Positions 1-9,100 of a DNA stretch of 64,000 bases are shown here, one piece after another. The stretch is from Photobacterium ganghwense. Its GTDB lineage: Bacteria > Pseudomonadota > Gammaproteobacteria > Enterobacterales > Vibrionaceae. The notes below the pieces were generated by a model that was given only the letters and a program-made list of their open reading frames with translations, was not told where the DNA came from and made no database searches. A program made the position numbers and the translations under genes. How positions within the stretch are numbered: the stretch's first letter is position 1; each line of letters starts with the position of its first letter. Location of the stretch: positions 558,001-622,000 of the forward strand of contig NZ_PYMI01000001.1 in NCBI RefSeq assembly GCF_003025595.1, written 5' to 3'.

Positions 1-63
1 CGCATTCAGGTGTTGATTGAACACATTCGTGAACGCTATATGGAAATGAAAGAACGCTTCTGA
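1..63 (+). CDS. 3' end of an unidentified gene, possibly a LysR-type regulator
   Basis: Frame 1 is open from the window edge to a TGA at 61-63 and gives about 20 residues ending in a charged helix (HIRERYMEMKERF). Charged C-terminal helices of this kind are common in LysR-type regulators, but the fragment is too short to identify. There is no hairpin directly after the stop. The next 140 bases hold nothing recognisable. Confidence 0.4.
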   Translation, partial: RIQVLIEHIRERYMEMKERF

Positions 64-208
64 GTTGCCGTAAGACGATACATACAGTAAGAGAAACTAC
101 GCCGACCGTTCATTTAGCTGATGGAACATTTACGCTTACTCTTTCTGAATCAAACAGTAAGACGCCTCTAGAAGCCCTTTCCAGAAACTACTTTCTAAGA
201 AAAAACAA

Positions 209-239
209 AAGGCTGCACATGCACCCGCATGGCAGCCTT
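209..239 (-). terminator. Rho-independent terminator of the globin gene
   Basis: Arms AAGGCTGC (209-216) and GCAGCCTT (232-239) pair, with an inner CATGC/GCATG extension. On the minus strand the hairpin runs into a T-rich tract (TTTTGTTTTTT). It lies about 40 bases past the stop of the truncated haemoglobin gene. Confidence 0.8.
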
Positions 240-280
240 AATCTCGAAAATGGCAGGTGTGTCTAATTGACCGCTTTTCG

Positions 281-724
281 TTAACTGCGGCTTCGGCACA
301 TTTCCGCCGGAAAAGAGAGCTGTACCATGATGTGGCGTTTGAGCAACTCATGGTAATTCTGATCATCCAGTGCTTTTTGCATACACAGCAACCAGGCTTC
401 TTTCTCAGCGATACCAATACCAAGGTGACGATGGGCACCGGGTAAGTTCATCATGCCATACTGTTCGGTGTACCGATCAGGCCCCCCCATCCAGCCCGTC
501 AGAAATGCGGTCAGCTTCGCTTTAGACTCGGTTAAGTCTTCTGCATGCATTGCCCGTATAGTTCTGGCTTCCGGCAAGGTATCCATGTGACTGTAAAAAT
601 TGTCGACAAGTTGTCTGATACCCTCTTCACCGCCCACGGCGATGAAAGTATTGTCCCCCACCGAATAGTCCGGTGTTGATTTACGTTGAACAGAAGAAGA
701 ATCAGGTCGGTAGATGAGTGGCAT
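281..724 (-). CDS. Group II truncated haemoglobin (2-on-2 globin)
   Basis: Small haem protein that binds O2 and related ligands; members of this family are linked to respiration under low oxygen or to redox and NO stress. The 147-residue product has the group II pattern: GGEEGIRQLVDNFYSHMD (Phe-Tyr pair of helix B), the FLTGWMGGPDRYTEQYG stretch, a candidate proximal histidine in GAHRHLGIGI and a Trp in the following helix (EAWLL). I chose the ATG at 724; a TTG three codons upstream is possible, and neither has a strong ribosome binding site. It is a single-gene unit with its own terminator. The neighbours, a PEP-CTERM gene and a partial gene, say nothing about its role. Confidence 0.88.
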   Translation of the reverse strand: MPLIYRPDSSSVQRKSTPDYSVGDNTFIAVGGEEGIRQLVDNFYSHMDTLPEARTIRAMHAEDLTESKAKLTAFLTGWMGGPDRYTEQYGMMNLPGAHRHLGIGIAEKEAWLLCMQKALDDQNYHELLKRHIMVQLSFPAEMCRSRS

Positions 725-802
725 AACTAGCAATTGTGTGTGACTGAAAATACTAGTTTATCCACTCTCTACCTGATTAGTAAAACCAGAGTGCCAGATC
801 TG

Positions 803-1471
803 TTACTTAGACTGTGCCTTCTTGCGGCGACGCGCCAGCCAAGTGCTTCCCGCCAACCCTAGTCCCAGGAAGGCGACGGAAGAAGGCTCTGGAACCTGAG
901 GAGGGCTACATTGCCCCTCGCAGACATCACCAAATGTCTGATAAGCCTTGTCACTGTTGCCACCCAGCACCGATTGGCCACGAATACCGGCCGATTCAAA
1001 ATCACTCAGGGTCAGGCCAAGATTAGCAATATCAAAGGTCACATCATAATACCAGTTACTGTTACCGGCTCCATTCGAACCCACCCGGACAATCACATCA
1101 AATGGATTAATGCCGCCAGGTACACCATTAAAGTTACAGCCACTCCCGCAGTTTGCATCGTTAAAGAAAAGTCCGGTCGGTGCTGTTGACGTACCACCAT
1201 CTCGATTCAGCGCGACAAAATTCTGCACGTCAATATTGCCTGCATTATAAGGACCACCGTCTATGTTAAACGCGATCCCCAGAATGTCCGCATCAGCCTG
1301 CGGGACGCTGACATGAAATGTGAAACGCCCAGCTGTATTATCATCTACGGTGTAGGTGTAGCCTGCTGTTGGCGCATCTGTGTCCAACCAGCTGGTGATC
1401 GTCAACATATCAGCTGATGCTGAATTTACAAAAAACAAGCCGAGTGCTGCTGCTAGTGCTTTAACTTTCAT
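803..1471 (-). CDS. PEP-CTERM sorting domain protein of unknown function
   Basis: A 222-residue exported protein. It starts with a signal peptide (about residues 1-20, ending NSASA) and continues as a Gly/Asn/Asp-rich, probably beta-rich body with one Cys pair in NCGSGCNF and another in CEGQC. The last 30 residues are a classic PEP-CTERM: VPEPSS, a hydrophobic segment, then ARRRKK. Such tails are recognised by an exosortase that processes and anchors the protein in strains making extracellular polysaccharide. The start at 1471 is chosen because a GGAG-containing ribosome binding site precedes it and the signal peptide begins there; an upstream start at 1528 would add 19 residues. It is divergent from another PEP-CTERM-like gene at 2030. 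No exosortase gene is in the window. Confidence 0.82.
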   Translation of the reverse strand: MKVKALAAALGLFFVNSASADMLTITSWLDTDAPTAGYTYTVDDNTAGRFTFHVSVPQADADILGIAFNIDGGPYNAGNIDVQNFVALNRDGGTSTAPTGLFFNDANCGSGCNFNGVPGGINPFDVIVRVGSNGAGNSNWYYDVTFDIANLGLTLSDFESAGIRGQSVLGGNSDKAYQTFGDVCEGQCSPPQVPEPSSVAFLGLGLAGSTWLARRRKKAQSK

Positions 1472-2029
1472 TTTCCGTCTCCAACCAATCACGAGATTAC
1501 GCATAGTTAAAAGCACAAACCAGGCCAATTATTTAACCACATGAAATAGAAGAAATTTTATTGAAACATCTATAACAGCCTATCCCCCGCTGTAAGAAAT
1601 CCTGACAACTTGCCCTGCCGATTCCGGCATAACAGCCACAACGACCTGCCAGAACTACTCAATTCACCTTAAACAATGCCGCTCCAATTTCGTCAGGCAA
1701 GGCATTGAGCCAAACAGGCATGAGGCATCTGACTTCATGCTTTCCGCTTTACTTCTTACTCTCAACTCTTGCAAGACCGCCGATACAGTATGTTAAGTGG
1801 CCGAGGTAAGGCGTTCTGAGTGATGGGCCTTAAGCCGGAAGCCCTGGGTTAGAAGATCTGATTAAGCGCTTTAAGTTAGAGGCTCTAAGGTAAGCGCTCT
1901 AATTTAAAAAGCTTCAAGGCAAGGACTCTTCGTTAACCGCTGGAGGGATTAAGGTGCATCGAACGCTCTGGCCTGACTTTTGCAGTTTTTCTGGCTTCCT
2001 TTCCGACAACGAAAAAGGACGGTGACACA
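1472..2029. other. 558-bp divergent intergenic region between two PEP-CTERM genes
   Basis: No convincing coding region on either strand. It must hold the promoters of both flanking genes. Its right part carries a degenerate 14-bp periodic array (1793-1947, listed separately). The ribosome binding site of the right-hand gene is the AAAGGACGG just before 2030. Confidence 0.6.
1793..1947. repeat. Degenerate array with about 14-bp period, near-palindromic units
   Basis: About eleven consecutive units of 13-15 bp, for example TTAAGCGCTTTAAG (1862-1875), TTAGAGGCTCTAAGG (1876-1890), TAAGCGCTCTAATT (1891-1904) and TAAAAAGCTTCAAGG (1905-1919), fading at both ends (TTAAGTGGCCGAG at 1793-1805; TTAACCGCTGGAGGG at 1933-1947). 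The units can be read as alternating 7-bp half-sites of GTTAAGC and GCTCTAA type. The period is not a multiple of three and the array is not in a gene. It ends about 80 bp before the gene at 2030. Confidence 0.6.
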
Positions 2030-3013
2030 ATGAGAGTCTCTTATTCAGCCCTGCTGTTATCCAGCCTGCTATATTCTGGCTTGGCAGCATCCGGGCCTAT
2101 TGATCTGCTCAATGAGTATAACCTGATAGTTTTCAACGATCTGGATTCACAAAGCGCTGTTGAAGGCCATACCCTGGTAATGGGAAACCTGAATGGCACT
2201 GCGTCTAACTACGGCACCGGATCCGCCCCGGCTGGAGGCAGTCATCCGGCTTTAGTCATTGGCGGCGACCTGAATGCAACCGTTCAAATCGAGAACGGAC
2301 ACAACGCCGTATTGGGAGGTGTAAACAATGGCGCCATAAACTTCAATGGCAGTGGCGGCAGCCTGACAACTGACACCAGCGGTTATAATTTCCCACAAAT
2401 TCAAACAGATCTAACAGCCTACTCCGCCTATCTGGCGTCACTGAGTAGCAATTCTCTGCTGAGCACACCTTCATCATGCTGCGGAAACGCACTTTTCAAT
2501 GTCAATAATACAGTCGGTAGCAGTGAATCTGTTTTTGCGATATCCGCCTCGACTCTGTTTGAAAATCCGTATGTCCAAGCTTATGACATAGATTTTCAGG
2601 GTCAGAATCCCTATGCCGTGATCATTAATGTAGCGGGTAGTCATATTGATGATGCTGCCTTCACAGCAAACCCAATTGGCAATTTTACAAACAGCGCGAT
2701 ACTGGATGTGATCATCTGGAACTTTTACGAAGCCGAAACCATCAACCTCACCAGACAGTTAGGAGGTCATCTGCTGGCTCCCCTCGCGACACTCACAAAT
2801 GCCAGTAACCTGAAAGGAGCAGTCGTGGTCAATAACCTGATTCAACGCGCGCTGATTCAGCAGCCCTATGATGACAGTTTTCCTCCTGTGTCCGGCAGCT
2901 ACCCCGTTCCGGCTCCGGCGACCCTGCCGCTTCTGCTGATAGGGATAGGCGGGACGCTCTGGTGCCAACGTCGGCCACGCAGGCCATCGCCGGCACACGC
3001 GATTGCAGCCTGA
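2030..3013 (+). CDS. Choice-of-anchor A family protein with PEP-CTERM-like (VPAPAT) tail
   Basis: Predicted surface or exported protein of 327 residues. A signal peptide (residues 1-20) is followed by the choice-of-anchor A pattern: the opening GPIDLLNEYNLIVFNDL, VEGHTLVMGNL, the VIGGDLNATVQI block, and near residue 250 the LGGHLLAPLATLTNASNLKG block that typifies the domain. The tail from about residue 293 is VPAPAT, a hydrophobic helix, then QRRPRRP, a PEP-CTERM variant. This domain family is known for occurring with different C-terminal anchors. The ATG at 2030 has a purine-rich site (AAAGGACGG) upstream. It is followed by a terminator at 3020 and is probably monocistronic. Substrate or partner is unknown. 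Confidence 0.85.
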   Translation: MRVSYSALLLSSLLYSGLAASGPIDLLNEYNLIVFNDLDSQSAVEGHTLVMGNLNGTASNYGTGSAPAGGSHPALVIGGDLNATVQIENGHNAVLGGVNNGAINFNGSGGSLTTDTSGYNFPQIQTDLTAYSAYLASLSSNSLLSTPSSCCGNALFNVNNTVGSSESVFAISASTLFENPYVQAYDIDFQGQNPYAVIINVAGSHIDDAAFTANPIGNFTNSAILDVIIWNFYEAETINLTRQLGGHLLAPLATLTNASNLKGAVVVNNLIQRALIQQPYDDSFPPVSGSYPVPAPATLPLLLIGIGGTLWCQRRPRRPSPAHAIAA

Positions 3014-3019
3014 CATAAC

Positions 3020-3041
3020 AAAGCCCTCGGATGAGGGCTTT
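3020..3041 (+). terminator. Terminator after the choice-of-anchor A gene
   Basis: Hairpin AAAGCCCTC (3020-3028) / GAGGGCTTT (3033-3041) starts 7 bases after the stop codon. The following T-run is short (TTTCTGTTGG). Confidence 0.75.
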
Positions 3042-3415
3042 CTGTTGGTGTCTCAGCCACTCAGTATTTTTAAGAGCATTTTCTACTAAAAAAGCATCCA
3101 CCAGCTTGCTCCAAAGATATCTTAATGACCGCGACCTTTTCGCGATGGAGTCTTTACAATTTTTGCAAAGAGAAAGGCAAACCGTTCTCGCTAAACGACG
3201 AACAAAAAGCAATTGTGGAATAAGCGTCCAAAGTCGGTCAGGCGATTACCGTCAGCCCGGAACATAGACAATAAAAAAGGCGCCTTTTCAGGCGCCTCAG
3301 GGGATGAGCTTTTTCAGCTCGTTTTATTAGACTCGTTATTATTCAGGCTTGGGTACTGACTCTGTCAGTGTGCTTCTAAATCAAACACTGTATATCAACG
3401 GGTTATCACAAGGTG
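3042..3415. other. 374-bp intergenic region with no supported gene
   Basis: Short open frames on both strands lack good ribosome binding sites and recognisable composition. The region holds a minus-strand terminator (3278-3297) and a small hairpin GAGCT/AGCTC at 3306-3320 followed by GTTTTATT. Confidence 0.5.
3278..3297 (-). terminator. Terminator of the Sel1-repeat gene
   Basis: Arms AGGCGCC (3278-3284) and GGCGCCT (3291-3297). On the minus strand the hairpin is followed by a run of six T. It lies about 120 bases past the Sel1-repeat stop codon. Confidence 0.7.
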
Positions 3416-4207
3416 TTATAACGCAGTACTGTAAATAGTCTGGTTATTTTCGTACAGCTTCAGACGCTGCTGGAAGTTGGCGTAACGCTTTTCGTCTTGC
3501 TCGTCATCTTCCAGTTTACCCAGCGCCATTTTCTGCGCTTCAATAGCACGCTGGAATTCGCCACATGCCGCGTAAGCCGCCGCCAGGTTATCGTAGTCAG
3601 CTGCATCGCCGGTATCCGCACGGTTCAGTACCTGCTTCGCCAGTTTCAGAGCACGCTGACCATCACGCATACGCTCGTCGTCGCATGTTGCATACAACCA
3701 AACCAGATTACGTTTTGATTCCAGTGAGCCGCCATTCGCCGCTTCATTGAACCATTTGATGGCTTCGCCACATTCAACCGATCCATTTACACCTGACGCA
3801 TAGTAAATGCCCAGCTCTACCATCGCAGGTACATCGCCCGCTTTGGCTGCGGCGGTGTACCAGTACACAGCCTGGTGATTATCACGAGGAACAAGCTGAC
3901 CAGCTTTAAACAAATCGCCGATCATCGTTTTCACTTCCGGCATATCAACAGCGGCTTTTTCCAGCCAGTACATGCCTTTCAGTGGATCGGCCTGAAGACC
4001 GTTTGTCCCTTCCAGATACGCGCGCCCCAAAAAGAGCTGCATATTTTTATCGCCCTGCTCAGCTTCCAGTTCAACATAATCCAGTGTTGCAAGAAGGTGA
4101 TGCTCAGGTGACGTGGTCACAGACGCATTTGCAAATGTCGCGCCCATCGCAGCAAGGCCAAGCATTGCAGTAATTACAACTTTTTTGAGGTTAGTAACAG
4201 CTGACAT
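3416..4207 (-). CDS. Exported Sel1-like / tetratricopeptide repeat protein
   Basis: 263 residues with a signal peptide (about 1-28, ending ATFANA) followed by three or more Sel1-like repeats of about 36 residues, recognisable by alternating motifs such as LGRAYLEG...GMYWLEKAA, AVYWYTAAAKAGD and LGIYYASG...AIKWFNEAANGGS. A less regular TPR-like part follows. Sel1 repeats are protein-interaction scaffolds; the partner cannot be read from sequence. The ATG at 4207 is preferred over one 36 codons upstream because AGGAAAGAGA lies just before it and it begins a proper signal peptide. Probably monocistronic, with a terminator at 3278-3297. Confidence 0.85.
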   Translation of the reverse strand: MSAVTNLKKVVITAMLGLAAMGATFANASVTTSPEHHLLATLDYVELEAEQGDKNMQLFLGRAYLEGTNGLQADPLKGMYWLEKAAVDMPEVKTMIGDLFKAGQLVPRDNHQAVYWYTAAAKAGDVPAMVELGIYYASGVNGSVECGEAIKWFNEAANGGSLESKRNLVWLYATCDDERMRDGQRALKLAKQVLNRADTGDAADYDNLAAAYAACGEFQRAIEAQKMALGKLEDDEQDEKRYANFQQRLKLYENNQTIYSTAL

Positions 4208-4534
4208 ATCCGGGTCTCTTTCCTGTAGCAGTGAAGTCTGGAAAGAGAATTTAATGAAGTGCTGACTAAAAAACAACCAATAAAAAGTAGACACGATCGC
4301 CAAAAAAACCGACATATTGGGAAGTTTATTAATAGCGTCAGACGGTTAACCCTTAAAAGAAAAGGGAATAAAAAATAAGAAATGAGAGATGGATCAGACT
4401 ATTCACCGTATAACCTACACATATATGTTGAACATCCCCTGAATATACAGCCGATTATGCTGCCGAGCTTTGTTGAGCAAAACCAAAGCACAACCATAAA
4501 CGCAACCATAAGCACCTATCACGACCGCTATACG

Positions 4535-4583
4535 TGACTGGTTACTGGTTACTGGTTACTGGTTACTGGTTACTGGTTACTGG
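4535..4583. repeat. Tandem heptanucleotide array (TTACTGG)
   Basis: Six perfect head-to-tail copies of TTACTGG occupy 4542-4583, preceded by one variant TGACTGG (4535-4541). It is intergenic, between the Sel1-repeat gene and the DUF4382 lipoprotein gene. Arrays this perfect are prone to slippage. Confidence 0.95.
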
Positions 4584-4681
4584 CAGTAGGATGATCAGAA
4601 AAAGAATCCACCAAAGAACAGAACATAAAATGACATGCAAAAGACAGGTGCAAACAGACGGGCGCAAAAAGAGTGCACAAA

Positions 4682-4710
4682 AAAACGGCCGGGTCACCCC
4701 TGGCCGTTTT
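4682..4710 (-). terminator. Terminator of the DUF4382 lipoprotein gene
   Basis: Arms AAAACGGCC (4682-4690) and GGCCGTTTT (4702-4710), with a further T-run on the minus strand from the A-tract at 4679-4685. Confidence 0.85.
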
Positions 4711-4831
4711 CACGGTATCGCTTCATTATTTCACTCCGCACCACACACTGTTTTCACTGGCTAACGACATGGCTACAGACTTTGTCATCTGTGCTGACTT
4801 GGCCGCTTATACCGTTATGAAACAGCAAGTG

Positions 4832-5836
4832 TTACAGGTTACGGTAGTGGTCATCACCGGCAACAATGTGCTGGTCTTCATATTTAGAGGAACCATCCAG
4901 GTCGATATCAAGGTCAATCTGGTTTGGAGCATCCAGCAGGGCGTCACACACCAATACGATGTCGTAGTCCCCTTCCGGTACGTACTTCATGCTGTAGCTG
5001 TTATCATCATTCACTTTTGCAGTTTGTACCGGTGCATAGTCTGAACCTAAATCACCATGCTGATCCATACCTGCCGGATAGAGATACACATACGCCCCAA
5101 GCACGGAGTTCGCACAGGAGGTATCGTCTACGTCGCCGTGAATGGTCGCGGCCAACGCATTATCAACAATGCGGAAACCTTCATTTTTCAGCTTGTACGC
5201 ATTCTCAATCATCTGAATCATGCTGCGCAAATCAAACGACATGGTGAACGTTTTCGGTACATCGATATTGATATTCAGGCCGTCAAACTTGAGATCTTCA
5301 ACAATATCCATTTTCATCTTATCGACCGGATTACCGACATACGAATAAGGTGTATTGAGGAAATCACCGTAACTGCCCTGCAGCACTGACAGCGCCATCG
5401 ACGTATATTGACCCACCGGAACCAACTGCTCGGAAATCAGTTTCACCAGATCAACACCGGTGATGTCATACAAGTCGATAACGATGAACTTCGGATAGCC
5501 GTCGTTATCGACCGGAATCTCGGAGTCCGCCGGGATACACTGTTTGGAATTTATCGCATATGGATCCGCCATACTCTTGGTGGTCCACTCAATGATGGTA
5601 CCGGCGAGGTCCATAAGCCGTACGGCATCAATCGCCACACAAGCCTGCAGATCATCTGCCCCATCCGGTACTTCTTTCGGTGGTTTCGACACATCCACAT
5701 CAATTGGCACTTCGGTTTTGCTGGTGCTGTCATCTGCTGCCGGTGTTGTTGCCCCTGCAGAGTTCGCAGCCCCATCAGAATCACTGCACCCGGCCACGAT
5801 CAACATGGCGAGCAATGGTAGTATTATTTTTTTCAT
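4832..5836 (-). CDS. DUF4382-type lipoprotein
   Basis: 334 residues with a lipoprotein signal peptide (lipobox LIVAGC, Cys17), so the mature protein should be membrane-anchored by lipid after Lol sorting. An acidic Ser/Thr/Ala-rich linker runs to about residue 60. The body then has the DUF4382 order: a segment predicting a property (AIDAVRLMDLAGT), a strand-rich part with VIDLYDITGVDLVKL, VPVGQYTSMALSVLQGSYG, a TMSFDLRSM strand, and a C-terminal carboxypeptidase-regulatory-like fold (GAYVYLYPAG ... YVPEGDYDIVLVCD). Function is not established. ATG 5836 has AGGGGTGAAGAG upstream. Monocistronic, with its own terminator. Confidence 0.82.
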   Translation of the reverse strand: MKKIILPLLAMLIVAGCSDSDGAANSAGATTPAADDSTSKTEVPIDVDVSKPPKEVPDGADDLQACVAIDAVRLMDLAGTIIEWTTKSMADPYAINSKQCIPADSEIPVDNDGYPKFIVIDLYDITGVDLVKLISEQLVPVGQYTSMALSVLQGSYGDFLNTPYSYVGNPVDKMKMDIVEDLKFDGLNINIDVPKTFTMSFDLRSMIQMIENAYKLKNEGFRIVDNALAATIHGDVDDTSCANSVLGAYVYLYPAGMDQHGDLGSDYAPVQTAKVNDDNSYSMKYVPEGDYDIVLVCDALLDAPNQIDLDIDLDGSSKYEDQHIVAGDDHYRNL

Positions 5837-5872
5837 CTCTTCACCCCTACGACAATGTAATCACTGGCCTTT

Positions 5873-5906
5873 ACCAAACCAATCTGCTGGCCGCCGAAAG
5901 TTTGGT
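5873..5906. promoter_or_regulatory. Inverted repeat ACCAAAC / GTTTGGT upstream of the lipoprotein gene
   Basis: ACCAAAC at 5873-5879 and GTTTGGT at 5900-5906 are perfect inverted copies 20 bases apart, 37-70 bases upstream of the DUF4382 lipoprotein start. The same half-site pair recurs at the nudL promoter (54665-54701). Operator function is inference. Confidence 0.35.
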
Positions 5907-6087
5907 TATGTTGTTTTGGGTCCTGTCCGGATGCAATTACGTAATCCCGTCACAACACGCAACCGTCATTCAGAAAGGAAAATGGCCGAATCTGACAGTT
6001 AAAATTTTAGGAGTTAATGAAAGGGCAAAAAATTTATCCGCGGGATAATTAAGTAATGAGAAAAAGTTCTTACTTACAAGACGAAAA

Positions 6088-6109
6088 AAGCCGGTCATCT
6101 GACCGGCTT
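6088..6109 (-). terminator. Terminator of the cmoM-mukFEB operon
   Basis: Arms AAGCCGGTC and GACCGGCTT around a four-base loop, followed on the minus strand by a T-tract. It lies 30 bases past the mukB stop codon. Confidence 0.9.
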
Positions 6110-6139
6110 AGTATCGAAGGGAAAATCAGAGGCTCGGCG

Positions 6140-9100
6140 TTACGCCGGATCCAGCTCCAGAAGCTCCTGAATATTAGAGGTTTTCGGCTCCTGGCCAAAA
6201 CCACGCAGACCCACGACATGTACGTGTTCACGGTCTTTGAAGATCTTACGTACCAGCTTGTAAGTGGTCCCCTTCTCCGGACTAATATTTTCCGGCGCCG
6301 CAATCAGCAACTGCATATCCAGACGCTCACACAGCTCAAACAGTGTGGCGATTGACTTGGCATCCAAACGGGCAGCCTCATCGAGGAACAGCAGACGGCA
6401 CGGAATAATATCTTTGCCGCGCAGACGACGGGATTCTTCCTCCCAGCTCTGTACCACCATCAGCAGAATGGCCTGACCGGTACCGATCGCCTCACCGGTT
6501 GACAGCGCGCCGGATTCGGCCTGCAGCCAGCCGTCGCTGCCACGGTTAACCTCAATGCTCAGCTCCAGGTAGTTACGGTAGTCGAGTAGCTCTTCACCCA
6601 GTACCTGCGCGGAACGCTGCCCGGTATCGATATGCGGGTTCAGACGCTGGAACAGTTTCGCCATCGCTTCTGAGAACGACAGACGGTTATTACCAAACAG
6701 ATCCTGATGCTGATCCTGCTGCTCTGCCAGTCCGGTCAGCAGCTGCTCGTGGGTTTCGCGAACCTTCACGTTCAGACGCACACCGTTCACCTGACCAAAG
6801 CTGATGTTCTGCAGTCCCTGGTTCAGCATGCGGATACGGTTCTGCTCACGTTGAATGGTCTTGCGGATGATGTTCGCCACAGAGTCCGAGCTAATTGCCA
6901 GACGCTGTTCGCGCGCAGTCAGTTCTTCACTCAGGCGTGCCAGCTCCACTTCCATTTCTTCAATCGCTTCAACCGGATCATCGGTGCGAATGATGTCATG
7001 GCGGATACGCTCACGCAGATGCTGGTAAACCGCGATATAGAACAAGACTTTGCGTTCTGGACGAGACGCATCTTCCGAGGCGCGCAGCGCATCGCGCAGG
7101 TTCTCATTATCGGCCACCGCCTGGCGCAGTGCACCCAGCGATTTATCGGACAGCGAACGCAGGTCGTCGGCTGACATGTACGCCATTTCACGACGGTGCA
7201 GACGGCGTTCGACGTCGCTTTCACGCGCCAGACGCAGCACCGCACACCAGCCGGCTTTCGCCATCACGACCAGCTTACGCAGATCCTGATAGTCTTTACC
7301 CACTTTACGCAGGCGCTTCACTAGCGATTTCATCTCCAGCTCAATGGAGGTGATGGCTTTTTCCAGCTGGCTACGACGACTACGAGAAGCGTGCAGACGT
7401 TCACTCAGCTCATCACGGCGCAGACGGGCGCGCTCTTCGGCTTCGATATCAGCACGAACCCCCAGCTCCTGCAGCTCACGCTCAAACTCCTGGATGGTCT
7501 CCAGTTTGGCCTGATGAGAACTCTTCAGCGATGCCATCAGCTGGTTGTACTGGTTGGCCTGGGCGCGAGCCTGTTTCAGGCTTTCGCGGCAACGGGTACG
7601 CTCACGTTCAGCCGCCGCCAGTTTCGCTTTCAGCTGTTCATTCAGTTCAGAACTCTTGTTGAGCAGATCAACCGAGTCGGCGTAACTAAAGTGGTGACGA
7701 CGCTCAACCAGATCGGCCACGGCGAAAATCTTGGTTTTCAGGGCTTGTAGCTTGGCATCAGCCTGTTCATATTGCGCATTCAGGGCATCAAACTGTTCCG
7801 GGTCAGCGTCCAGCGCTGTCACCAGTTGTTCCAGCTCAGCAATGGCTTTGCCGTGGCGATCCAGATAGTGACGGGCTTCATCCAGCTGCGCCAGTTGTTG
7901 CTCGACATCCTCAAAACGGGCCTGAAGTGTTTCGTCTTCCAGCAGGTTTACCAGCGGGCTGATTTTACCCAGCAGGGTCAGACCTTCACGGGCCCCATTC
8001 AGCTGGCTGCGCTGCTGTTGTTCACGTGCCTCTGAATCAGCCAGTTCACGGCTGATTTGGTTGCGTTTGTCGCGTGCGATTTTCAGTGCCGCTTCCGGAT
8101 CGTCGTGGAAAGCAACGGCCATGTGCGTAGCCACAAAGCTGTTGAAGCTCTGGTACAGACGCTGCAGTTTCTGTGAATCGAACGACGCTTTGGCGTGATC
8201 TTCAATCAGCTGATCGCGCTCTTCGCGCAACCCTTCCAGGCGCTGTTCACGGGCCGCACGACCAAACAGCGGCACTTTAGGGAAACGCGAGTAGCGCAGC
8301 TGACGATCATTAAGATGCACGCAAACCGCATCTTCCAGCTCGTCCACATCGAACCCGCTGTCATCAAACGAGTCCGCATCCCCTTCGATGATGTATAGAT
8401 CGTCCGGACAGTCATCCAGACCGACCAGCTTCTCTTTGATGCCTTTCAGATCCGGTACCACAATTGCGTGACGAGCCGGACCGTACATGGCGCTGAAGTA
8501 CGGAGCATCAGCCAGAGTGATATCGTCATAAATTTCAGACAACAGGCAGCCACCCAGCGTATCCGCCAGTGCGCGCAGGCGAGAATCATCGCTGCCGCCC
8601 GGCTGTGCCAGACGCTCAATTTCCTGCTCCAGCTGCTGCTTACGCGTCGCCAGGGCATCACGCTTGGCCGATACCGCACGTTCCTGATCCAGCGTGTGCT
8701 GCATTGCTGCCATCACCGCCTGACCATCCTGCAGTGCAGACTCAGACTGATCAGACAGCTTGAGCAATGCATCGTTGGCTACAATCCAGGCCGGGGCTGT
8801 GGCTTCCAGGGCCTTAATGTCCACGGCCAGTTGCTGCTCCTGGCGTCGCAGTTCATTGCGCTGCTCTACCAGCGTTTCCTGATCCTGCTCAAGAGCTTCC
8901 AGCGTTGCTTCGTGGCGTGCCTGCTCTTCCGCCATTGCCAGCTCACCGTCGATAGTGACGGCAAAGCGTTTGGCATAGGTTTCAGCCAGCTCCAGTGCCT
9001 GACGCTGGTTACGCATGGCGCGTTCCATGTCGCGGTACTGGGCTTTCAGCTGCTCACTGCGCTCCGTAATGCCAGCCAGCTGGCGGGCATGGGCAATCAG

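Larger units (their letters stand above)
4208..4831. other. 624-bp intergenic region carrying a heptamer array and a terminator
   Basis: No supported gene. The left part should hold the Sel1-gene promoter. A TTACTGG tandem array lies at 4535-4583 and the terminator of the downstream minus-strand lipoprotein at 4682-4710. Open frames across the array merely translate the repeat. Confidence 0.6.

Noticed and set aside
3031..3267. 78-codon plus-strand and 127-codon minus-strand frames in the gap after the choice-of-anchor A gene
   Set aside because: They overlap each other and a terminator, lack ribosome binding sites and resemble nothing.
4534..4764. Open frame translating the TTACTGG array (GYWLLVT repeats)
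   Set aside because: Protein repeat is only a translation of the heptamer array; it runs through a terminator hairpin.
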